Positions 54,419-63,348 of a stretch of DNA of 64,000 nt are shown in pieces. The position numbers and the translations under genes were made by a program. The notes beneath the pieces were generated by a model. That model had not been told where the DNA came from and searched no databases. It saw nothing but the letters and a program-made list of their open reading frames with translations. The DNA lies in contig NZ_JBHRSW010000015.1 of assembly GCF_042646125.1 (NCBI RefSeq), forward strand, positions 62,001-126,000, given 5' to 3'. The stretch is from Glaciecola flavus (GTDB lineage Bacteria; Pseudomonadota; Gammaproteobacteria; Enterobacterales; Alteromonadaceae). The first letter of the stretch is position 1. Each line of letters opens with the position of its first letter.

Positions 54419-55609
54419 TTAAATATCAATATTTGTAGTCGCAGTTATGGCCAACACAATACCGACAATCATCACCCCAATTAACACACCGACTATAAGT
54501 ATCGCGATTGGTTCCATCAAAGTTAGCACTTGTTTCATTTTTCGTTTGCACGATTTGTCATGTAAACTTGCTACTGCTTCAAGCATTTCTCCTAATTGAC
54601 CGGTTTTATCACCGACTGCGATTAGATTAAGAGAAGTTGCCGGTATCAATCTAGCTTGCTTCAACGCCTCACTAAAAGCAACACCAGCCTCTATCGAGCT
54701 TACCATATTAATCGCACGCTTTTGTCTTTTAGTATAATTGGACGCCTGAGCAGCCAGCGCAAGAGCTTCAACCAAGCTGACTTTAGCTTGTAACATCGCA
54801 GACGCTAATGCTGCCCATCTAGCAGTGTCCTGTTCGGCTAACCATGAACCAATAACTGGCATATCCAGCATCAAATCCATAATGAATCGACGTACCTTCT
54901 GTTGAGTAAAAAACAGAACAAACGCAGCAACCACTATAATCAAACTGCCAGCCACAATAAATGGTGACTCATTCACTGTCTTACCTGCCGATAAGACAGC
55001 AAAAGCTAGCCACGGAAGTTCTGTGTCACCATCTAACATATGACTAAACTTAGGCACTACCGAAAAAAATATAATCAACATGGCAGCAATACCAGAGCAT
55101 ATAAGTACTGCAGGATAAGTTAATGCACTCCGTATATCACCACGTATACTCTCTTCATACTGCATTTGTTCTGCAGCATTTTTTAGAGCAACATTGAGTG
55201 TACCGCCAAGCTCGCCGGCCTTGATCAGTGGCGAAATAAAACGGGGAAATGGGAGGAAAGACTTAGCTAGAGCATCTGAAAACTTTTCCCCTGCTTCAAT
55301 ATCTGCTGCGATTCGTTTAAATCCGTATGACAGTCTGGGTTTTTCATCATTTTCTGCGATTGCGTAGATTGCATCAATGAGAGATACCCCCGAACCTGCT
55401 AAAGTAGCCAGTTCTTGTATTGGTAAAACGAGATCTTTTTCTCTAATTTTTCGCCCACGCGACTCTTTTCGTTCAAACTCAATTATATCAAATACTTGAA
55501 TTTGTTGCTCTTGTAGCTCGTGTAGGGCCTGCTGTTTGGATATAGCCTCGATCACACCACTTATTCGCGATGCTGTGCTATGCTCCACACCTCGATACTC
55601 AAATTTCAT
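54419..55609 (-). CDS. gspF: Type II secretion inner-membrane platform protein GspF
   Basis: Inner-membrane platform of the type II machine, tied to the GspE ATPase. From ATG 55609 (1 nt after the gspE stop) it has 396 residues, the usual size. The upstream in-frame ATG at 55711 would overlap gspE. Two GspF domains are visible: one with LATLAGSGVSLIDAIYAIAEN and SGIAAMLIIFFSVVPKF (membrane segment), the second with ASAMLQAKVSLVEALALA and the C-terminal membrane helix IAILIVGVLIGVMIVGIVLAI. Confidence 0.93.
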   Translation of the reverse strand: MKFEYRGVEHSTASRISGVIEAISKQQALHELQEQQIQVFDIIEFERKESRGRKIREKDLVLPIQELATLAGSGVSLIDAIYAIAENDEKPRLSYGFKRIAADIEAGEKFSDALAKSFLPFPRFISPLIKAGELGGTLNVALKNAAEQMQYEESIRGDIRSALTYPAVLICSGIAAMLIIFFSVVPKFSHMLDGDTELPWLAFAVLSAGKTVNESPFIVAGSLIIVVAAFVLFFTQQKVRRFIMDLMLDMPVIGSWLAEQDTARWAALASAMLQAKVSLVEALALAAQASNYTKRQKRAINMVSSIEAGVAFSEALKQARLIPATSLNLIAVGDKTGQLGEMLEAVASLHDKSCKRKMKQVLTLMEPIAILIVGVLIGVMIVGIVLAITATTNIDI

Positions 55610-55610
55610 T

Positions 55611-57293
55611 CTAACCTTCTTCGCTATTGCACACTCGTAAAACTTCTTCCACGCTTGTAATACCCATTGACGCTTTGAGAAGTCCATCGGCAAATAAATT
55701 ACGCGAACCATCTAGTTTAGCTTGTTTTCTAATATCTGCTACAGGTGCAGAATTTGTAATCAATGTTCTCAGCTCTTGCGTCACCGCTACTAGTTCGTAT
55801 ATCCCAACACGCCCTTTGTATCCGCGACCCTGACACTTAGGGCAGCCTACAGCCTTTTTCCAATTGTTTGAATATTCTGCGCTGTCGACAAAGGGTGGCG
55901 GAGAGGTCTTTATTGCACACGCGTTACATAATTTTCTGACAAGTCTCTGTGCTTGAACACCTTGAATTGTTGCAGCTATTAAAAATGGCTCAACTCCCAT
56001 ATCAGATAACCTTGGGAACACTGAACAAGCATCATTTGTGTGCAATGTAGAAAGAACTAAGTGTCCTGTGAGCGAGGATTGAATGGCAATTTCTGCGGTT
56101 TCGCGATCGCGAATTTCACCCACCATGATAACATCAGGATCTTGACGTAAAAATGTCCTCAAGGCCTTAGCAAATGTATATCCGATTTCCGGCTTTGCTT
56201 GAACTTGAGTGATGCCGTCTAACTGAAACTCGACAGGGTCTTCTACTGTTACAATTTTTTCGTTACCCGTTTTGATATCTTTTAATAAGCCATATAGCGT
56301 CGTAGATTTACCTGAGCCTGTTGGGCCAGTAACCAATACAATGCCATTGGAGAGTGTCCCCCATTTTTTAATTTGAGCCAAGTGATCAGACTCAAAGCCA
56401 AGCTTCGCCAACGAAAGCTCTTCTCGTTTTTTTGGTAACAATCGCATTACGATTGATTCGCCATGCACATCTGGTGCTGTGGAAACGCGAACGTCAAACT
56501 CCAAACCCGCACTTCTCGCAGAAAACCGTCCGTCTTGAGGGAGGCGTCGCTCGGCAATATCTAAATCAGAGATAAGTTTGATCCTTGAAGCAATTGCGGG
56601 AAAACGTGAAATAGGTTGTTGCATATATTCAATTAACGTTCCGTCAACTCGAAATCTTACAACCATATTTGAGCTACCAGCCTCAATATGAATATCAGAT
56701 GCTTCGGCTTGTATAGCTTTCTCTAAAAAACTATTAACGAGATTAATAACGGGGGCTTCTTCCGCCAGCGCTGCAACATTTGAACTTGTGGCACCAAACA
56801 ACTCCGACACTGCTCTTTCTCGTGACAAGTCCTCGACGACATTAGCTAACATTGCGCTAGAAAGCACCAAAAACTGTTTTTCAATTTTTGGCTGAAGCTC
56901 AGCAATTACAACAGACAGTGCAAATAAGTTAAATGGATCGTGAATGAATATGCAATAGGCGGAATCAGTTTTAGTTACAAAAATACTTTGTTCTACGCAC
57001 CAGTCGATTGAAAGCCCTGTTTTTTCGATTTGTTCTAAAATCTCGACAACCGAAGGGCAATCAACAATTTTATTCACATAGTCCCAGTCTAAATACTCTG
57101 CAATGCGAGATGCGATAGTCTCCTCGCTAGCCAGAGCCAAACGATTTAATGCCGTTAACTTTGAGCATGCTAGATCTTCAGCTGTATTGTCAATTAGCAT
57201 AAGCTGCTTATCGCTCAATGCTAATTCTTCTCTTAACTCTGAAATTAGCGCCGACTCAAATTGTTTGATATCGATTGTCAATGGATTTGTCAC
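55611..57293 (-). CDS. gspE: Type II secretion ATPase GspE
   Basis: Cytoplasmic ATPase powering the pseudopilus. It has 560 residues. Walker A is VTGPTGSGKSTTLYGLL; the Asp box VEDPVEFQL and Walker B VGEIRDRETAEIA follow, with the His box SLTGHLVLSTLHTNDA. The zinc-binding CxxC pair is CNACAI and CPKCQG. The N-terminal region (about 1-140) is the GspE N1-like domain contacting GspL. The start at 57293 is divergent from gspL with a ~105-bp gap that carries both promoters. It begins the minus operon gspE-F-G-H-I-J-K. Confidence 0.95.
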   Translation of the reverse strand: MTNPLTIDIKQFESALISELREELALSDKQLMLIDNTAEDLACSKLTALNRLALASEETIASRIAEYLDWDYVNKIVDCPSVVEILEQIEKTGLSIDWCVEQSIFVTKTDSAYCIFIHDPFNLFALSVVIAELQPKIEKQFLVLSSAMLANVVEDLSRERAVSELFGATSSNVAALAEEAPVINLVNSFLEKAIQAEASDIHIEAGSSNMVVRFRVDGTLIEYMQQPISRFPAIASRIKLISDLDIAERRLPQDGRFSARSAGLEFDVRVSTAPDVHGESIVMRLLPKKREELSLAKLGFESDHLAQIKKWGTLSNGIVLVTGPTGSGKSTTLYGLLKDIKTGNEKIVTVEDPVEFQLDGITQVQAKPEIGYTFAKALRTFLRQDPDVIMVGEIRDRETAEIAIQSSLTGHLVLSTLHTNDACSVFPRLSDMGVEPFLIAATIQGVQAQRLVRKLCNACAIKTSPPPFVDSAEYSNNWKKAVGCPKCQGRGYKGRVGIYELVAVTQELRTLITNSAPVADIRKQAKLDGSRNLFADGLLKASMGITSVEEVLRVCNSEEG

Positions 57294-57398
57294 TTTGATA
57301 GAGAACCTTAAAGAGTTTATTCGAAACTACGATTTAGTTGTGTCTGATTGTAGGAGTATATTACACTATAGTTTCAACAATTTATAAACGGATTGAAA

Positions 57399-58319
57399 GT
57401 GTCATCAACAATACTGCTTAAGAACGTTGTCGGGTCGTTGCTTGACAAAATCGAGCCGCTTTTAAGCGAAAACAAAATAGAAATAGACGACACGTCTCAC
57501 TTTTTTTACGTTTTTAAGAAATACCCCAATAACTTATCACGAAGTGAGTTAAACAAGTGGCGGACTTTACAACAAGAGGTGCTCTCTCCCTTTAAAGAGA
57601 GCAAGATATATCGTTTTGACAGCAAACTGGGTATTCACCTTTGGTATACAAAGTCTGATTATAACGGTATACCAGAAACCGCCTTACAGAAACCACTAAA
57701 CAACGGTGAGCATGTAGTCAAATCCATTCACTTTGCTTACCGACAACATTGGCAAGACGGCATCCTTGCCTCATGTATTGCACTCCATGAGTCACCTGAA
57801 AACGCATGTAAAATAAACACTTCAGTATCTGGTTGGGCAATTCAAAAACGAGCAAAAAAAGTACTCACTGCTCCACTAACTTGGTTTAAGGCAGTACTGT
57901 TATTGCTAATATTATTTACAATAACAATGACCTCAGCTTGGTTAACTCACTATTATCAATTAACTAGTATTACCGCGGAAAATGAAGTACTTGCAGATGC
58001 TGTTTCACCCAAATTATTAAAAAGAGAAAAGTTGGTAAATGCCATTCAAACCTTGGAAACCGTAGGTGATTGGCAGAATGAATTCTTTGAATTACCTGTG
58101 GCACTTGGGATGGCGATAAATGAACTAAATTCATCATCAAACATCAAAATTAATAGATGGCAATGGCAAAATAAAATGTTAATCATCGAGTTCAGCTCTG
58201 AGGACACGGATATTACGCGACTCGTGGAACGGACTCAACAAATAGAAAATGTTGATGGAGCAAATATTAAACCCCATAATGATGAAGACACGTGGTTGCT
58301 TGAGATACAATGGAACTAA
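57399..58319 (+). CDS. gspL: Type II secretion assembly protein GspL-like
   Basis: Inner-membrane protein of 306 residues, shorter than typical GspL (~400). The start GTG 57399 has a GGA 6 bases upstream; an in-frame TTG at 57393 is too close to it. A cytoplasmic N-terminal part (about 1-165) lacks obvious actin-fold motifs. One membrane segment (about residues 168-188, FKAVLLLLILFTITMTSAWL) and a periplasmic C-terminal domain with INRWQWQNKMLIIEFSSE fit GspL by position and topology. Identity rests on gene order, with gspM following by a 10-bp overlap. Confidence 0.72.
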   Translation: MSSTILLKNVVGSLLDKIEPLLSENKIEIDDTSHFFYVFKKYPNNLSRSELNKWRTLQQEVLSPFKESKIYRFDSKLGIHLWYTKSDYNGIPETALQKPLNNGEHVVKSIHFAYRQHWQDGILASCIALHESPENACKINTSVSGWAIQKRAKKVLTAPLTWFKAVLLLLILFTITMTSAWLTHYYQLTSITAENEVLADAVSPKLLKREKLVNAIQTLETVGDWQNEFFELPVALGMAINELNSSSNIKINRWQWQNKMLIIEFSSEDTDITRLVERTQQIENVDGANIKPHNDEDTWLLEIQWN

Positions 58320-58897
58320 TAAATAGAAAGTCCGAAAATCTAGGAAAAACAATTACAAATATTAAGGAACAACCGAGACTTCAATGGATGCTACTTACTG
58401 TGTTAATTTTGAGTATAGTATTGGTTGGAAGTAGTATTTTTGAGCACATTAGAGCGTTAAAAAACGATATTGATTCAGCAGTTGCGATGCATGTAAGGTT
58501 AAATGCAGTAAAAAACTCAGAACTATCAGCTGAACTACTAGAGCTTTATGAAAACTATCAAACCCAAGTGCTGTCAAATATACCGACTGCTAGCTCTCAA
58601 AGTGCAGCGGAAGCCTCCGCTTTATCTAAGTTAGAAGCGTCGTTTAACACAATATTAGAAAGAAATCGTTTTAACTTGTTGGGCTCTGAAAAGATTGAAA
58701 CGCCCTCCTCTAACTTATGGAGTGTGCGTGTAGAAATAAATGGGCGATTAAGTGAGAGTAATGTTTTGCGTTTTCTAGAGAACGTAGAGCCAACAGCGCA
58801 AAATATACGTGTTGCTTCTATGCAATATTCTCCCAAAGCCTCAAATTCAGTTATAATTGTCATCGATTTGCTTTTTAAGGAACAGCTAGCTAAATGA
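58310..58897 (+). CDS. gspM: Type II secretion protein GspM-like
   Basis: Bitopic inner-membrane protein of 195 residues that pairs with GspL. A single hydrophobic helix lies at about residues 28-45 (MLLTVLILSIVLVGSSIF), then a coiled region (ENYQTQVLSNIPTASSQS). The C-terminal ferredoxin-like part includes RVEINGRLSESNVLRFLENV. It follows the gspL start by a short overlap and precedes gspC. Assignment is by topology, fold pattern and order. Confidence 0.75.
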   Translation: MELINRKSENLGKTITNIKEQPRLQWMLLTVLILSIVLVGSSIFEHIRALKNDIDSAVAMHVRLNAVKNSELSAELLELYENYQTQVLSNIPTASSQSAAEASALSKLEASFNTILERNRFNLLGSEKIETPSSNLWSVRVEINGRLSESNVLRFLENVEPTAQNIRVASMQYSPKASNSVIIVIDLLFKEQLAK

Positions 58898-59379
58898 GAA
58901 AGCTTAATATTTTTTATGCAGTGTCTGTCTTCTTAAGTGTTGCCGCGGGTATAATGATGATGTATGCGCCTCAGAACTTTTCTAATAGTCCCGAAGAATT
59001 TTCGGAAACGTTTACTCCTTCAAAAAATCAGTTTGATTGGAAAGCCGTCATCACTAACGTATCTCAGTTTGCTCCCCAAGAAAAAAACGAAACGGTCACA
59101 ACTATTGAAAAAGCAGAAAATATCCAAATTGATCCTAACGATATCTCAGCAATCAAGCTCATAGGTCTAATTCCCGATAACAAAACCTTGGCTATTGTTT
59201 TGGTTCCAGTTGTCGATGCCGAGAAGTCAAGTATCGACTATGAAACCCTAAACGTAACACTTGGGTCGTCAATTTTAGACGGGTGGGTATTAAGTGATGT
59301 TGGTGCAACAACTGCAACTTGGCAGCACCATGCAAGCAACACCTCGCATACCCATCGTCTTTTTGAACCTCATTCATAA
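58894..59379 (+). CDS. gspC: GspC-like homology-region protein
   Basis: Protein of 161 residues with an N-terminal membrane helix (about residues 5-26, IFYAVSVFLSVAAGIMMMYA) and an acidic linker. A C-terminal domain resembles the GspC homology region: AIKLIGLIPDNKTLAIVLVP followed by ETLNVTLGSSILDGWVLSDV. GspC links the inner platform to the GspD secretin. No PDZ domain is present, so this is a minimal form, like some PilP-type or short GspC proteins. It overlaps gspM by 4 bp and precedes gspD by 19 bp. Confidence 0.66.
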   Translation: MRKLNIFYAVSVFLSVAAGIMMMYAPQNFSNSPEEFSETFTPSKNQFDWKAVITNVSQFAPQEKNETVTTIEKAENIQIDPNDISAIKLIGLIPDNKTLAIVLVPVVDAEKSSIDYETLNVTLGSSILDGWVLSDVGATTATWQHHASNTSHTHRLFEPHS

Positions 59380-59398
59380 AACAAGAAGTCATAACGAA

Positions 59399-61558
59399 AT
59401 GAACCTAAGCAATTTGAAAAAAACTATTCTTAAGTCTTTATTGGTATCGAGTGCGGTACTGACTATTGTAAGCTGCGCCCATTTTGACGGACCCGCAAAA
59501 AAACTTTCAAAAATTGATAAACAAACTTTTTCTTCAAAGCTGAGAGAACCTAAACCTTCTGCAAAGCAAGAGGAGCCCATAACACTTACTATCGATAGTG
59601 AGGATGGAAGTATTGTTCGCACTGAAGTAAGAAAAGCCCCCTCACTGTCTGTAAAGCAAAAGAGTGAAGTTGCCAGTGATGTTGTTCTCCCAAAGCTAGA
59701 TAACACCAATAAAATTAGCAGATTAAGCTTCAACAATATGCCCGTAAGCGCATTTATTAACGAAATTTTTGGGAATCAACTTGGCTTAGGTTTTGTTATT
59801 GAGCCGCAAGTAGCAAAAGCATCAGATCTTATCACCATGCGCTTGGCCTCACCTTTAGATGCGCGCGCACTATATAGGGTTGCTACCCAAACGCTCGCCC
59901 CTTACGGTGTTACCACTGCAATCAACGATGATATACTTGTGTTTAGTTTTTCAGAAGATGCTAGTGCGCAAGACACTCCGTTACTAGTAAGTGGAAAAGC
60001 TTTACCAGAAGTGCCATCAAGTAACCGCCCACTATTTTACATCTATCCTTTGAAATCAGTTGGTGCCAGCAACGTCGTAATATATCTCAAGCAATTGTTT
60101 AAACCCAATGAATTGAATATTAAACCTGAATTAGACAACAACGCAGTAATTTTTCAAGGAACCAAGGCTCGAGTCGAACAAGGGATAGCTGCAGCTAAGC
60201 TGTTTGACCAACCAGAAATGACAGGCATGCATAGCCGAATTTTTAATCCACAATCAGGCACAGTAAGCGAATTGTCTTTCAATTTAGAGCAAATATTAAA
60301 AACTGAAGGTTTTGCAGTCAGTACTGGTGACTCATTAGGAACAGCAATAAAACTACTTCCACTAGAAAGTGTGGGGCAACTTATTGTATTTGCCAAATCC
60401 AAGGAAGTTTTAGAGCACATTGAATCATGGATATCGGCAATAGAAATCCGTACTCAAAGCGAAATTGAGGAGGGCTTTTTTAGTTATGCAGTACAAAGCA
60501 CACTCGCAACACACGTAGTCACGGTGCTCGGAGAACTAGGCGTAACAAATTATTCTGCATCTGAGAGTTCAAGTGAGGCAACTGAAGATTCTGACATTGG
60601 CAATTTAAGTGCAGGTAACGTGCGTTCAACCGCTAGCAATAGAAGAACGAGGAGTGGTAACTCAGAAAAATCATCTGGTTTGTATACCGTGGACGAAAAG
60701 CTAAACACTATACTTTTCAAGGGAAGTGGAAAGGAATGGTTAAAGGTACTTCCCGTTATTAAACGCCTGGATAAGCCTGCTCCGTCAGTTATGATTGAAG
60801 CTATTGTGGTTGAAGTAACATTAAATGACGAAACAGAAACAGGTGTCCAATGGTTAGCAAGAGCAGGTCTTGATAGGTTCACTAGTTCAAGTTCTACTAA
60901 TTTTGAAATCGACAATGCTGGGAGTGGATTTGCATTTAGCTTAGTTAACCCTCTTGACAGTGCAGGGATCACTCGAGCAACAATCAACGCGTTTTATCAA
61001 AATGATCAAGCAACCATAAGGTCTAGGCCTCGCTTGATGGTGAAAAGCGGAGAAGAAGCAACGTTTGATGCGTTAACACGCATACCAATCATATCTTCAA
61101 CTATTCAAAGTACTGAAACAGGGACTGCACCGACGGTTCAAAATGTTAACTATTTGGATACAGGGGTTACACTGGAGATAAAACCAACGGTACATGCCTC
61201 TGGTTTTGTAGATATAGAAGTAACGCAATCATTCAGCCAATCGACCACTGAACCCGGTGCTGCAGGTAACCCTGAAATAACAGAGCGTAGAATAAATACA
61301 AAAGTCACGTTACGGGACGGAGGTTCCGTTTTGCTTGGGGGCTTAATTTCGTCTGCAACTTCGGACGTTAACCAAGGTGTCCCGCTGCTCGGAAAATTAC
61401 CTTTTATCGGAAAGTTATTTAGTGCTGACTTTGAAAGGCAAGACCGAACGGAGTTAATGATTATGATAATCCCCTACGTATCTAACTCCCCAATAGAATC
61501 TGAAGCACTAACGGATGAGTTACAATTGCAACGTCTAAGAGATTTAAATATACATTGA
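59399..61558 (+). CDS. gspD: Type II secretion secretin GspD (liposecretin)
   Basis: Outer-membrane channel of 719 residues. I start at ATG 59399 (MNLSNLKKTILK), since an upstream ATG at 59294 lies inside gspC. The signal ends in a lipobox IVSC with Cys26, so the secretin itself may be lipidated, as in the self-piloting HxcQ type. N-domains span about residues 100-500, with a Ser/Asn-rich insert (ASESSSEATEDSDIGN) in N3. The secretin core contains VKSGEEATF, VNYLDTGVTLEIKP and the signature VPLLGKLPFIGKLFS near the C-terminus. It belongs to the plus operon gspL-M-C-D. Confidence 0.94.
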   Translation: MNLSNLKKTILKSLLVSSAVLTIVSCAHFDGPAKKLSKIDKQTFSSKLREPKPSAKQEEPITLTIDSEDGSIVRTEVRKAPSLSVKQKSEVASDVVLPKLDNTNKISRLSFNNMPVSAFINEIFGNQLGLGFVIEPQVAKASDLITMRLASPLDARALYRVATQTLAPYGVTTAINDDILVFSFSEDASAQDTPLLVSGKALPEVPSSNRPLFYIYPLKSVGASNVVIYLKQLFKPNELNIKPELDNNAVIFQGTKARVEQGIAAAKLFDQPEMTGMHSRIFNPQSGTVSELSFNLEQILKTEGFAVSTGDSLGTAIKLLPLESVGQLIVFAKSKEVLEHIESWISAIEIRTQSEIEEGFFSYAVQSTLATHVVTVLGELGVTNYSASESSSEATEDSDIGNLSAGNVRSTASNRRTRSGNSEKSSGLYTVDEKLNTILFKGSGKEWLKVLPVIKRLDKPAPSVMIEAIVVEVTLNDETETGVQWLARAGLDRFTSSSSTNFEIDNAGSGFAFSLVNPLDSAGITRATINAFYQNDQATIRSRPRLMVKSGEEATFDALTRIPIISSTIQSTETGTAPTVQNVNYLDTGVTLEIKPTVHASGFVDIEVTQSFSQSTTEPGAAGNPEITERRINTKVTLRDGGSVLLGGLISSATSDVNQGVPLLGKLPFIGKLFSADFERQDRTELMIMIIPYVSNSPIESEALTDELQLQRLRDLNIH

Positions 61559-61575
61559 TCCTAAGGAGGTAATAA

Positions 61576-62091
61576 GTGAAGAAAACAATCAAAAGTAGCA
61601 TGCTTATTGCGTACATGAGTTTGAGCTATGGAGCTGCTGCAAATAATGCCGAATTTTCCAATCATGTTGAATTGAAAAATTTCGATTGTGCTAAAGAATT
61701 TGAATCTCAAATCGAAATACTTGGAAGGGGTAGTAATTACCCCTCGTTTATCGCTTCTGACATACTAGAAGAACTAATAAAACAAGATGAAGCGTCTCAA
61801 TTGATCTCTGCCACATGTACGTCTGAGGTAGAGTTGGGTATTAAGTCAATAAAGATAAAAAACAATGGTGAAAACGCTACGGCCATTGATTATTTAGAAG
61901 CTAAATTTCCCATGGAACTCGTGGTTTTTAATGGAGAGGAAAACTGGATTCTCGATGCTGCGATTAAATATGAAGTCAACGGGCTAGTATCTAAGCAAAC
62001 ACCAAAGTTAACTAAACATTTTATTGTGAATGGCTCATACGATATGAACAGAGTTAAATTAAAAGAACTACCACTTATATTGCAACAGTGA
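61576..62091 (+). CDS. Small exported protein of unknown function after gspD
   Basis: Protein of 171 residues not recognised. The start is GTG 61576, preceded 5 bases earlier by a perfect AAGGAGGT ribosome binding site. A signal peptide is visible (about 1-23, SMLIAYMSLSYGAAA|NN). The mature part has two cysteines (NFDCAKEF and ISATCTSE), which could form one disulfide, and alternating strands of a beta-rich fold (ELGIKSIKIKNNGE, LELVVFNGEENWILDAAIKYEV-like). It is the last gene of the gspL-M-C-D operon. That position and the strong ribosome binding site suggest an abundant periplasmic partner of the secretion system or of its substrate. Confidence 0.75.
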   Translation: MKKTIKSSMLIAYMSLSYGAAANNAEFSNHVELKNFDCAKEFESQIEILGRGSNYPSFIASDILEELIKQDEASQLISATCTSEVELGIKSIKIKNNGENATAIDYLEAKFPMELVVFNGEENWILDAAIKYEVNGLVSKQTPKLTKHFIVNGSYDMNRVKLKELPLILQQ

Positions 62092-62151
62092 TTTATTAAT
62101 TACAAAAATGCCTCAAATCAAATGATTATAAAGTTGTGTAACGGTCTACTG

Positions 62152-62266
62152 TGCCGACCTAATGGTTTTGGACACCCAATTAGGCTGTTTTTAAACAGTT
62201 TAGCTCATATCCCGCTGAACGATAGTGATTTCTGGTGTACAGAGATAAAAGCTCGCTCTAGCAAAC
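62152..62266 (-). mobile_element. Probable end of a decayed IS3-family insertion sequence
   Basis: The plus strand reads GACCTAATGGTTTTGGACAC at 62156-62175, which looks like the outer inverted repeat of marine IS3-type elements. Just inside, on the minus strand, a broken frame reads HYRSAGYELNCLKTA then stop then LGVQNH. That resembles the last residues of an IS3-family OrfB with an internal deletion. No intact transposase or second end is present. The call depends on remembered family patterns, so confidence is low. Confidence 0.35.
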
Positions 62267-63331
62267 TTAAAGCAGTGCTTTCCACCATTCATCATTTTCT
62301 AAATACCACTCAATTGTTTTGTCTATACCCGACTCAAATGACTCCACCGGCGCATAACCAAGCTCTCTCGTCGTTTTAGTAGCATCAATCGCATAACGTC
62401 TGTCGTGCCCTGCTCTATCTGTAACGTAGGTAATTAATGAGGCCGAGTCGCCTGCCGCGGCTCTTGTGGCTAAGGGATATTTTTTTAGTAATGCTGGCTT
62501 ACTGGCAAATGCCTTGTCCATCTTCTCACAAATTAGTTTTACAATATCGATATTCGCCCACTCATTGTGCCCGCCAATATTGTAGTTTTCTCCCACCGTT
62601 CCATGCTTAATTACAAGCTCAATGCCTCTCGCATGATCCTCTACATAAAGCCAATCCCGAATTTGCTGCCCGTCACCGTAAATAGGCAATGGCTTGTCAA
62701 AGAGGATATTTGTTAACACCAACGGTATCAGCTTTTCTGGGAAATGATAGGGACCATAGTTATTGGAACAGTTGCTAGTACTGACGTTTAATCCATATGT
62801 GTGATGGTAGGCACGTACCAGGTGGTCACTAGCCGCTTTGCTAGCTGAATACGGGGAATTTGGCGCATAAGGCGTATCTTCTGTGAAAGCAGGGTCAGCG
62901 GGCGATAAGGTACCGTAGACTTCATCTGTGCTCACGTGATGAAACCGGTGCGAAACGGGTTTATCTGATTCATCCAGCCATACTTTTTTGGCAGCCTTTA
63001 ACAAAGAATAGGTGCCAATAATATTTGTTTCAACGAATGCATCAGGACCCGTTATTGAACGGTCAACGTGAGACTCAGCCGCAAAATGTACGATAGTATC
63101 AATACTGTGCTTCTCAATTAAGTCTGTTACTAACTGTGTATCGCAAATATCTCCTTTTACAAAGCTAAAAGCAGGATTGTCTTTGACTAGTTCCAAGCTC
63201 GCAAGGTTGCCTGCGTAGGTCAATAAATCAATCACGACAAGCCTATCGTCTGGATTATTCTTTAGCCAATAATGTACGAAATTGGCACCAATAAACCCTG
63301 CGCCACCCGTAACTAGGAGTCGATTTGACAT
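62267..63331 (-). CDS. rfbB: dTDP-glucose 4,6-dehydratase
   Basis: Second step of dTDP-L-rhamnose synthesis, turning dTDP-glucose into the 4-keto-6-deoxy sugar. It has 354 residues. The NAD motif is VTGGAGFIGANFVHYWL, the serine site HVSTDEVYG and the catalytic YSASKAASDHLVRAY (Tyr-x-x-x-Lys). The region FPEKLIPLVLTNIL and YVEDHARGIELV is family-standard. It is 17 bp after rfbD. Together they supply rhamnose for the glycan made by the cluster. rfbA and rfbC are not in the window. Confidence 0.96.
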   Translation of the reverse strand: MSNRLLVTGGAGFIGANFVHYWLKNNPDDRLVVIDLLTYAGNLASLELVKDNPAFSFVKGDICDTQLVTDLIEKHSIDTIVHFAAESHVDRSITGPDAFVETNIIGTYSLLKAAKKVWLDESDKPVSHRFHHVSTDEVYGTLSPADPAFTEDTPYAPNSPYSASKAASDHLVRAYHHTYGLNVSTSNCSNNYGPYHFPEKLIPLVLTNILFDKPLPIYGDGQQIRDWLYVEDHARGIELVIKHGTVGENYNIGGHNEWANIDIVKLICEKMDKAFASKPALLKKYPLATRAAAGDSASLITYVTDRAGHDRRYAIDATKTTRELGYAPVESFESGIDKTIEWYLENDEWWKALL

Positions 63332-63348
63332 GTTTTTTTAATTCCTAA

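Noticed and set aside
62122..62379. Plus-strand open frame of 85 codons
   Set aside because: It overlaps the rfbB 3' end on the other strand, has no ribosome binding site and no recognisable protein; its first part coincides with the IS-like relic.
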